Below the pieces are notes generated by a model. That model was given only the letters and a program-made list of their open reading frames with translations, was not told the DNA's origin and made no database searches. From the NCBI GenBank assembly GCA_007117945.1, contig SKTN01000244.1:1-10926 (forward strand): a stretch of 10,926 nucleotides of DNA. The letters are read 5' to 3'. The position numbers and the translations under genes are program-made. Source of the DNA: Nitriliruptoraceae bacterium (lineage in GTDB: Bacteria; Actinomycetota; Nitriliruptoria; Nitriliruptorales; Nitriliruptoraceae). Shown piece after piece: positions 6,202-10,926 of this stretch; the first letter of the stretch is position 1, and every line of letters starts with the position of its first letter.

Positions 6202-6972
6202 GTGGACGCGAGGGTCGACGGGAAGGTGGCGCTGGTCACCGGCGCCAGCCGTGGGATCGGCGCAGCGATCGCCGCGCAACTGCTGGCCAGTGGCGCGGCA
6301 GGTGTGGTCATCACGGGGCGACGTCCCGAGACCCTCGAGGAGGTGGCGGGACGTCTGGGCGAGGGGGCGGTGCCCGTCGCGGGCAACGCCGCGGATCCCG
6401 ACCACATCGAGGCGGCCGTGGCCACCGCCACCCGGCGCTTCGGGCGACTCGACCTGCTGGTCGCCAACGCGGGCACCAACCCCGGCGCGGGTCCCCTGAT
6501 GGACGTCGAGCTCTCCGCCCTCGACCGGACCTGGGAGGTCAACCTGCGCAGCCCGCTGTTGTGGGCCCGGGCTGCCTGGCACGCCGCCATGGCCGAGCAC
6601 GGTGGGGCGATCGTCACGATCGGCTCGGTGGGGGGCATCGTGACCAGCCCCGTGTTGGGGGCCTACAACGTGTCGAAGGCCGGGTTGCACCACCTCACGC
6701 GGCAGTTGGCCCTCGAGCTCGCACCCGGTGTCCGGGTCAACGCCGTGGCCGCCTCGGTGGTGCGGACCCGGCTCTCCGAGGCCCTGTGGGCCGCTGACGA
6801 GACAGCCGCCGCCGCCATGCACCCCCTCGGTCGGCTCGGCGACCCCGAGGACGTCGCCCGGGCGGTGACCTTCCTGCTGTCGGACGCCGCCGCATGGATC
6901 ACCGGCGTCGTCCTGCCCGTTGACGGCGGGTTGACCGGGGCCGGCGGCAGCGCCGTCACACCCCAGGGGTGA
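6202..6972 (+). CDS. Classical SDR-family NAD(P)-dependent oxidoreductase (FabG-like)
   Basis: Cytoplasmic short-chain dehydrogenase/reductase of 256 residues, the usual length for the classical subfamily. The Rossmann motif TGASRGIG is at 13-20. GRR (39-41) at the end of the second strand places Arg next to the adenosine ribose, which favours NADP(H). NAG is at 89-91. The catalytic tetrad reads N114, S142, Y155 and K159 (the last two in YNVSK). The C-terminal LPVDGG motif is also typical. FabG-like SDRs reduce 3-oxoacyl thioesters or oxidise many secondary alcohols; the substrate here cannot be read from sequence. The GTG at 6202 is chosen because GGAGG (6192-6196) lies 5 nt upstream and the N-terminus VDGKVALVTG follows as expected. 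It sits 82 bp after the carbinolamine dehydratase and converges on the protease gene with 44 bp between stops. Confidence 0.93.
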   Translation: MDARVDGKVALVTGASRGIGAAIAAQLLASGAAGVVITGRRPETLEEVAGRLGEGAVPVAGNAADPDHIEAAVATATRRFGRLDLLVANAGTNPGAGPLMDVELSALDRTWEVNLRSPLLWARAAWHAAMAEHGGAIVTIGSVGGIVTSPVLGAYNVSKAGLHHLTRQLALELAPGVRVNAVAASVVRTRLSEALWAADETAAAAMHPLGRLGDPEDVARAVTFLLSDAAAWITGVVLPVDGGLTGAGGSAVTPQG

Positions 6973-7016
6973 GGGGGCGGGGTCCGTGGCGGAGGCGACC
7001 GGTCAGCACCGCACGG

Positions 7017-7871
7017 TCAGGGCGTGCCGTGCCCACTCCCGCTCGCGGGGCGACTGACGCGGACAGGACCCGGGGTGGGCACCTCCCGGCAGCCCTGGTC
7101 CGCGCCCACGGCGGCCAGGCCAGCACGGTCGCCGGGGCCCAGTTCCACCGGCCCCTCACCGGGGAAGGTGTACAGCAGTTGGTCCGGGTCCTCGACGTGC
7201 GCGAGGCCCACGAGGTGGGCGAGTTCGTGCAGCAGCGTCGCGCCCCACGCGTCCCTGCGGTCACCGAAGCCGCCACGCAGGTCACCACGGTCGGCGTTGA
7301 GGACCACCTGCCCGCTGACGTAGGTGCGGTCACCCTCGGGGCCAACGGCCACGGGCGTGGCGATGCCCCGATCGGTGTCACGCAGGGGGACGCCCGGTTG
7401 CCCCGGGTGGGCCCAGGTCACCAGCACCGGCGCCCACCGGTCGCCGTAGCGCTCGGGCTGGTAGGGCAGGCGGGGATCGGAGGGCGGCTCGTCGGTGGTG
7501 CCCGCCAGTCGCAGGTCAAGGCCCGAGGCTGCGGCGATGCGCGCGAGGGCCTCCTCGAGGTCGCCGCGTGCGCCGGGCGGGGCCCCGTCGGGGTTGAAGG
7601 CCACCTCGATGGCGGAGCACGGGTCGAAGCGCACGGGGGTCGTGTCGGCGTTGCGTTCCCACACCGTGAACGGCTCGGTCAGCGCCGCGTCCGTCGCGAT
7701 GCCCGCGGGGTCACCCGGAGAACGGGCAGCTGAGGTCACCAGTGCCGTGCCCGCCAGGAGCGTCGCCAGCAGCAGGCACGCCCCGATGAGCAGGGTGCGG
7801 CGGCCACCGCGGCGACCGCGCTGATCGGGGCTGCTGTCCACAGGCACGTCGTCCCCGCTGGCGGGTGGCAC
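7017..7871 (-). CDS. Membrane-anchored or secreted zincin-like metalloprotease (matrixin-like)
   Basis: Predicted zinc metalloprotease of 284 residues acting outside the cytoplasmic membrane. A short basic N-terminus (RGRRGGRR, 18-25) precedes one hydrophobic segment (about 26-48), serving as signal anchor or signal peptide with no obvious lipobox. The rest is polar. The extended zinc motif HELAHLVGLAH (215-225) fits HExxHxxGxxH of metzincins, giving three His ligands and catalytic E216. The expected Met-turn segment is DQLLYTF (230-236), with Leu where the methionine normally sits. C85 and C261 are candidates for a disulfide. A preceding strand (VSGQVVLNADR, 185-195) resembles the edge strand before the active-site helix in matrixins. 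The GTG at 7871 is preceded by GGTGGAGGAG with a 4-nt spacer, so the start is well supported. The substrate is unknown. It is divergent from the alpha/beta hydrolase gene. Confidence 0.82.
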   Translation of the reverse strand: MPPASGDDVPVDSSPDQRGRRGGRRTLLIGACLLLATLLAGTALVTSAARSPGDPAGIATDAALTEPFTVWERNADTTPVRFDPCSAIEVAFNPDGAPPGARGDLEEALARIAAASGLDLRLAGTTDEPPSDPRLPYQPERYGDRWAPVLVTWAHPGQPGVPLRDTDRGIATPVAVGPEGDRTYVSGQVVLNADRGDLRGGFGDRRDAWGATLLHELAHLVGLAHVEDPDQLLYTFPGEGPVELGPGDRAGLAAVGADQGCREVPTPGPVRVSRPASGSGHGTP

Positions 7872-7920
7872 GGAGCTCCTCCACCGCTGCGGGTCCCTGG
7901 CCGGTCAGCGGTGCCACCCG

Positions 7921-7926
7921 ACGGTA
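7921..7926 (-). promoter_or_regulatory. Candidate -10 box of the metalloprotease gene
   Basis: Read on the minus strand this is TACCGT, fitting TAnnnT. Transcription would begin near 7914, leaving a leader of about 43 nt before the GTG at 7871. It lies back to back with the hydrolase -10 candidate at 7952-7957, so the two divergent promoters would share upstream DNA. No -35 is evident. Confidence 0.3.
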
Positions 7927-7951
7927 CCCCGGCCCCCGATGGGGAGCCGGA

Positions 7952-7957
7952 TAGCCT
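7952..7957 (+). promoter_or_regulatory. Candidate -10 box of the alpha/beta hydrolase gene
   Basis: TAGCCT fits TAnnnT. Transcription would begin near 7964, giving a leader of about 42 nt that includes GGGAGG (7996-8001) before the ATG at 8007. It would drive the hydrolase, and possibly the downstream SDR and racemase. Confidence 0.33.
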
Positions 7958-8006
7958 CGCCCAGGCACCGTCGCAGCCATGAGGGCGGGACCGCTGGGAG
8001 GCGCGG

Positions 8007-8834
8007 ATGGACACGGCCGCGGGTCTCCACCGGGTGCCCGTCGACGGCAGCACGGTGCCGGTCCTCGACCTCGGCGCACGTGCGGGACGGCCGCTCGTCC
8101 TCGTGCCGGGCCTGACCGACGGACTGACCCCCGTCACCGCGCCTGAGGCCCGGGGGCTGTTCGCCCAGGTCCCCCTCCCGCTGGACCGCTACCGGGCGCT
8201 GGTGCTCTCCCACGCGTGGCCGGCCCGACCGGGGACCAGCACCCGCTCCCTGGCAGCCCAACTGGGCGGTGCGCTGGCGCAGTTGCTGGACCGCCCGGCG
8301 GTGCTGGTCGCCCACTCCCTCGGCGGCATGGTCGCCCAGCACCTGGCGGCCAGCGCCCCCGAGCAGGTGGCGGGGCTCGTGCTGTCAGCCACGGCGGATC
8401 GTGCGGACGGGCAGTTGCGCGACCTGCTGGCGCGCTGGGACGGTTGGCTGATCGCCGGTGACCACGAGCGCTTCCGCGTCGATGCGATCCGCACCTCGGT
8501 GACCGGGAGCGCGCTGGAGAGCCACCTCGCGTTGCACGCGGCTGCGCCCCAGCCCGTACCCGCCCCGGAGCGGATCGCCCGCCATCTCACCCTCAGCGCC
8601 GCATGTGCCGGTCACGACGCCACAGCGGTGCTGGCGGCGATCGGTGCTCCCGCGCTGGTGCTGGCCGGTGGACGCGACGAGGTGGTGCCGTGCGGCGCGA
8701 GTGCCCGCCTGGCCGCGGGGCTCAGCCACAGCACCTTCGAGGTGTTCGACGATCTGGGCCACGGCTTCCCTGAGCAGGCCCGGGGTCCCTTCCAGGCCAG
8801 GGTGGCACGCTTCCTCACCGAGCTCGGATGGTGA
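8007..8834 (+). CDS. Alpha/beta-fold hydrolase
   Basis: Predicted cytoplasmic serine hydrolase of 275 residues, a typical single-domain length, with no signal peptide. The oxyanion-side strand reads LVLVPGLTDG (30-39), in place of the common HG motif. The nucleophile elbow is AHSLGG (102-107) with S104. The acid is D224 in AGGRDEVVP (220-228), and the base is H252 in LGHGFPEQ (250-257). The triad is therefore complete and in the standard order. A cap region occupies about 130-205. The family covers esterases, lactonases, C-C hydrolases and thioesterases, and the sequence does not say which. The ATG is supported by GGGAGG (7996-8001) 5 nt upstream. The SDR gene starts 27 bp after the stop codon and the racemase follows on the same strand, so a role in the same acyl or alicyclic degradation route is possible but inferred. 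Confidence 0.9.
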   Translation: MDTAAGLHRVPVDGSTVPVLDLGARAGRPLVLVPGLTDGLTPVTAPEARGLFAQVPLPLDRYRALVLSHAWPARPGTSTRSLAAQLGGALAQLLDRPAVLVAHSLGGMVAQHLAASAPEQVAGLVLSATADRADGQLRDLLARWDGWLIAGDHERFRVDAIRTSVTGSALESHLALHAAAPQPVPAPERIARHLTLSAACAGHDATAVLAAIGAPALVLAGGRDEVVPCGASARLAAGLSHSTFEVFDDLGHGFPEQARGPFQARVARFLTELGW

Positions 8835-8848
8835 CCGGTGTGGGGCAG

Positions 8849-8864
8849 TAGGCTCGCCGACATG
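8849..8864 (+). promoter_or_regulatory. Leaderless -10 promoter element of the second SDR gene
   Basis: TAGGCT (8849-8854) is followed by 7 nt and the ATG at 8862. This spacing puts transcription start at the start codon. There is no Shine-Dalgarno sequence ahead of the ATG. The box lies in the 27-bp gap after the hydrolase stop, so the SDR could also be translated from a longer hydrolase transcript. The geometry matches the GNAT gene at 711-726. Confidence 0.5.
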
Positions 8865-9587
8865 GACCATCTCATCATCGTCACCGGGGGCTCGGCCGGC
8901 ATCGGCCGTGCGTTGCTGGCCACCGCACCGCAGCCCTCCCACCGCATCACCGTCAGCCGCCGTGACGCGCAGGACGTGGCCCCGGGGCTGATCGAGGCCG
9001 ACCTCGCCGACCCGACCAGCTGGGCCCGTGTGGGCGACGTCATCGAGGCGGTCGCCACGGAGCGCGAGTGGCAGCGGATCACCCTCATCCAGGCGGCGGG
9101 CACCCTGACACCGATCGGCTTCGTCGGTGAGGTCGATCCCGGTGCCTACGAGGCGAACCTGCTGGTCAACGCTGCCGCCCCCCTGGCACTGGGCCACCGG
9201 TTCCTGGCGGCGGTGTCGCACCTGCGCTGCCGGCGGGAGCTGGTGCTGCTCTCCTCGGGCGCCGCCCGCAAGGACTACCCCGGGTGGTCCTCCTACGGGG
9301 CGGCGAAGGCCGCCGTGGACCGTTGGGTGGGCACCGTGGGCGCCGAGCAGCGGCTGCGGGGGGGCGCCAGGGTGCTGAGCGTGGCCCCCGGGGTGGTGGC
9401 CACGGGGATGCAGGAGCTGATCCGCGAGACGGACGCCCGTGACTTCCCGGAGGTCGAACGCTTCCGACAGCTCCACGCCGAGGGTGCCCTGCTCGATCCC
9501 GCTGCCGTGGCCCGTGCCCTGTGGTCACTGCTGGACGAGGACCTCGAGACGGGCACCGTGCTGGACCTGCGGGACCGCCTCGGCTGA
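8862..9587 (+). CDS. SDR oxidoreductase, YueD (benzil reductase)/sepiapterin reductase-like
   Basis: NADPH-type short-chain reductase of 241 residues. The cofactor motif TGGSAGIG is at 8-15, and SRR (32-34) after the second strand indicates NADP(H). The active site has S132 (LLSSGAA), Y145 and K149 (YGAAK). Subfamily resemblance comes from the stretches NAAAPLALG after the central helix, YPGWSSY before the catalytic Tyr, and APGVVATGMQELIRE followed by DFPEVERF and EGALLDP. From memory these match Bacillus (S)-benzoin-forming benzil reductase YueD and the sepiapterin reductase group, which reduce one carbonyl of a diketone or pteridine side chain. The usual NNAG motif reads QAAG (77-80), losing its Asn. 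The ATG at 8862 is chosen because an upstream in-frame GTG at 8838 has no binding site, whereas a -10 box sits 7 nt before this ATG. The racemase follows after 33 bp. Confidence 0.88.
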   Translation: MDHLIIVTGGSAGIGRALLATAPQPSHRITVSRRDAQDVAPGLIEADLADPTSWARVGDVIEAVATEREWQRITLIQAAGTLTPIGFVGEVDPGAYEANLLVNAAAPLALGHRFLAAVSHLRCRRELVLLSSGAARKDYPGWSSYGAAKAAVDRWVGTVGAEQRLRGGARVLSVAPGVVATGMQELIRETDARDFPEVERFRQLHAEGALLDPAAVARALWSLLDEDLETGTVLDLRDRLG

Positions 9588-9620
9588 CCGCAGGGCACCC
9601 GAGGATCAGGGGACGCACCC

Positions 9621-10769
9621 ATGCCAGGACCGCTCCACGGGGTACGCATCGTCGAGCTCGCGGCGATCGGCCCGGTGCCCTACGGCGTGATGCTGTTGGC
9701 CGACCTCGGCGCCGAGGTGATCCGCGTGGACCGGGCGTCGGCGGTCACCGGCCACGCCGGCGCGGAGGCCTCCATGGTGGGCGTGTCCCGCAACCGCCGC
9801 TCCGTGGCCGTCGACCTCAAGCACCCCGAGGGCGTCGAGGTGGTCCGGCGGCTCACCGCCGCCGCCGACGTGTTCGTCGAGGGGTTCCGGCCGGGTGTGG
9901 CCGAGCGCCTCGGCCTGGGGCCGCAGCAGCTGCGGGCCGCCCACCCGGGACTGATCTACGCCCGGGTCACGGGCTGGGGGCAGGAGGGGCCGTTGGCCGC
10001 ACGGGCGGGCCACGACCTCGACTACGCGGCGCTGGCCGGGGCGCTGCACGGCATCGGTGGTGCGCAGGAGCCACCACCACCGCCCATCAACTACCTGGCC
10101 GACTTCGCGGGTGGCGGCGCCTTCCTCGCGATCGGTGTGCTGGCGGCCCTGGTGGAACGGGAGCGCTCGGGAGAGGGGCAGGTCATCGACACCGCCATGC
10201 TGGACGGCACGGCGTCGCTGACCGCCTTCCTCCATGGGCTCCGCGGCCTCGGGGCCTGGTCACTGGAACGGGGCAGCAACCTGCTGGACGGCGCGGCGCC
10301 CTTCTACGCCACCTACGCCTGCGCCGATGGCCGGTACCTGGCCGTGGCCGCCTTGGAGCCGCAGTTCCACGCCGAGTTGTGCGCGGGCCTCGGCCTCGAC
10401 CCGGCCGAGTGGCCCCAGCACGACCCGGCCCTGTGGCCCGAACAGAAGGTACGCCTCGCCGACCTGCTGGCGACACGCAGCCGTGAGGAGTGGATGGAGG
10501 TGTTCGCCGACCGCGACGCCTGCGTCGCCCCGGTGCTGGACCTCGACGAGGCCCCGGCGCACCCCCACAACCGGGCGCGTGGCACCTTCGTGGAGGCTTT
10601 CGAGCGGGTCCAGCCCGCGCCGGCGCCGCGCCTGTCACGCACCCCCGGCAGCATCGAGCGCCCGCCTCCCGAGCCCGGGGAGCACACCGGTGAGGTGCTC
10701 GCGGCGCTCGGCTACGACGCTGCGGCGCGGGCGGAGCTGCGGTCCGCGGGCGCGGTCGCCGGCGGCTGA
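9621..10769 (+). CDS. mcr: Alpha-methylacyl-CoA racemase (CoA-transferase family III fold)
   Basis: Racemase of 382 residues that interconverts (2R)- and (2S)-2-methylacyl-CoA through an enolate. It lets branched fatty acids and sterol or isoprenoid side chains enter beta-oxidation, since acyl-CoA dehydrogenases need the 2S form. The sequence closely resembles the mycobacterial enzyme MCR as I recall it: the N-terminus GPLHGVRIVELAAIGPVP, the stretches EGFRPGVAERLGLGP and YARVTGWGQEGP, and ERGSNLLDGAAPFY. The MCR catalytic residues His126, Asp156 and Glu241 align with H131 (AGHDLDY), D161 (LADFAGGG) and E246 (LEPQF) at a constant offset of 5, so the active site is intact. True CoA-transferases of this fold use a nucleophilic Asp in a different context, so racemase is preferred. 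The ATG follows AGGGGA (9608-9613) with a 7-nt spacer. It is probably co-transcribed with the SDR 33 bp upstream. The C-terminus is a little extended and Ala/Gly-rich. Confidence 0.93.
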   Translation: MPGPLHGVRIVELAAIGPVPYGVMLLADLGAEVIRVDRASAVTGHAGAEASMVGVSRNRRSVAVDLKHPEGVEVVRRLTAAADVFVEGFRPGVAERLGLGPQQLRAAHPGLIYARVTGWGQEGPLAARAGHDLDYAALAGALHGIGGAQEPPPPPINYLADFAGGGAFLAIGVLAALVERERSGEGQVIDTAMLDGTASLTAFLHGLRGLGAWSLERGSNLLDGAAPFYATYACADGRYLAVAALEPQFHAELCAGLGLDPAEWPQHDPALWPEQKVRLADLLATRSREEWMEVFADRDACVAPVLDLDEAPAHPHNRARGTFVEAFERVQPAPAPRLSRTPGSIERPPPEPGEHTGEVLAALGYDAAARAELRSAGAVAGG

Positions 10770-10777
10770 ACGTCTCG

Positions 10778-10794
10778 CGCCGCCGGTCGCGGCG
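10778..10794. terminator. GC hairpin between convergent genes, probable bidirectional terminator
   Basis: CGCCGC (10778-10783), a 5-nt loop and GCGGCG (10789-10794) form a perfect 6-bp all-GC stem. It fills most of the 25 bp between the racemase stop (10769) and the stop of the minus-strand gene (10795). There is no T-tract on either side. Its position between two converging genes supports a shared terminator. Confidence 0.5.
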
Positions 10795-10926
10795 TCACGA
10801 GTCGTCCCCGTCGTCCCCGCCGCCATCGTCGGGCTCGGGTTCCGGTTCCGGCTCGGGTTCCGGCTCGGGTTCTGGCTCGGGTTCCGGCTCGGGTTCGGGT
10901 TCTGGCTCGGGTTCCGGCTCGGGTTC
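10795..10926 (-). CDS. C-terminal fragment of unknown protein with Glu-Pro repeat tail
   Basis: The minus strand is open from the window edge to a TGA at 10795-10797, giving the last 43 residues of a protein. It contains 16 consecutive Glu-Pro dipeptides followed by the acidic tail DDGGGDDGDDS. The rest of the gene lies beyond the window, so no function can be given. EP repeats form stiff, extended, highly charged segments in cell-surface, periplasmic (TonB-like) and cytoplasmic proteins alike. The minus-strand reading is preferred over the Gly-Ser reading on the other strand because it ends in a clean stop after an acidic tail, converges on the racemase gene with a hairpin between, and uses GC-rich codons throughout. 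The Gly-Ser frame has no start codon nearby. Confidence 0.6.
   Translation of the reverse strand, partial: EPEPEPEPEPEPEPEPEPEPEPEPEPEPEPEPDDGGGDDGDDS
10831..10926. repeat. Hexanucleotide tandem repeat encoding Glu-Pro
   Basis: Sixteen copies of a degenerate 6-bp unit, plus-strand pattern (C/G/T)GG(C/T)TC, continue to the window edge. A frequent 12-bp form is GGCTCGGGTTCC. Substitutions are nearly all at third codon positions of the minus-strand Glu-Pro reading, where they are silent. The repeat may continue past the window. Confidence 0.85.

Noticed and set aside
5505..6638. Minus-strand open frame spanning the carbinolamine dehydratase, the spacer and part of the SDR
   Set aside because: It crosses three well-supported features, has no domain match and its composition is that of an antisense shadow.
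6984..7016. CCGTG and CACGG arms plus a GACCGGTC palindrome between the converging SDR and protease genes
   Set aside because: Five-bp arms with a long loop and no T-tract. Compatible with a terminator region but not distinguishable from chance in DNA this GC-rich.
9521..10486. Plus-strand open frame in another phase over the racemase
   Set aside because: Arg/Gly/Pro-rich translation without motifs; the racemase frame keeps all catalytic residues and a ribosome binding site.

Overview
This is a very GC-rich window (clearly above 70% by eye) with densely packed genes, frequent GTG starts, purine-rich ribosome binding sites (GGAGG-type), TAnnnT-like -10 boxes and at least two apparently leaderless genes. 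Together with a mycobacterial-style alpha-methylacyl-CoA racemase, this points to a high-GC actinobacterium (Actinomycetota). The sequence does not settle the genus. I see no rRNA, tRNA, CRISPR array, insertion sequence or phage gene. No spacer is longer than about 275 bases.

Layout. 1-59: too short to assign. 60-713 (minus): GNAT-family acetyltransferase with an apparent leaderless promoter. 755-3166 (minus): a large protein made of two complete acyl-CoA dehydrogenase domains in tandem. 3167-3440: divergent spacer with a candidate operator over the dehydrogenase -10 box and further palindromes on the transporter side. 3441-5009 (plus): AspT/YidE-type membrane exchanger with two internal TrkA-C (RCK_C) domains. 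5023-5643 (minus): stand-alone Lon substrate-binding-domain protein. 5841-6119 (plus): pterin-4a-carbinolamine dehydratase. 6202-6972 (plus): classical SDR oxidoreductase. 7017-7871 (minus): membrane-anchored or secreted zincin-like protease with HExxHxxGxxH. 8007-8834, 8862-9587 and 9621-10769 (plus): a compact run of alpha/beta hydrolase, YueD/sepiapterin-reductase-like SDR and alpha-methylacyl-CoA racemase. 10795-10926 (minus, cut by the window edge): C-terminus of an unknown protein ending in 16 Glu-Pro dipeptides and an Asp/Gly tail.

How the genes may work together. The acyl-CoA dehydrogenase fusion and the racemase both fit breakdown of methyl-branched acyl-CoAs (branched fatty acids, sterol or isoprenoid side chains). 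The racemase supplies the 2S-methyl epimer that acyl-CoA dehydrogenases need. The hydrolase and the two SDRs could belong to the same kind of catabolism, but nothing in the sequence fixes their substrates. The remaining genes (exchanger, Lon-domain protein, carbinolamine dehydratase, protease, GNAT) look like unrelated chromosomal neighbours, each with its own promoter. The window reads as ordinary actinobacterial chromosome with a lipid-catabolism flavour. I did not find a clear new defence, mobile or biosynthetic system. The items most worth a second look are the double dehydrogenase with two predicted active sites, the protease lacking the Met-turn methionine, the leaderless promoters and the EP-repeat protein.
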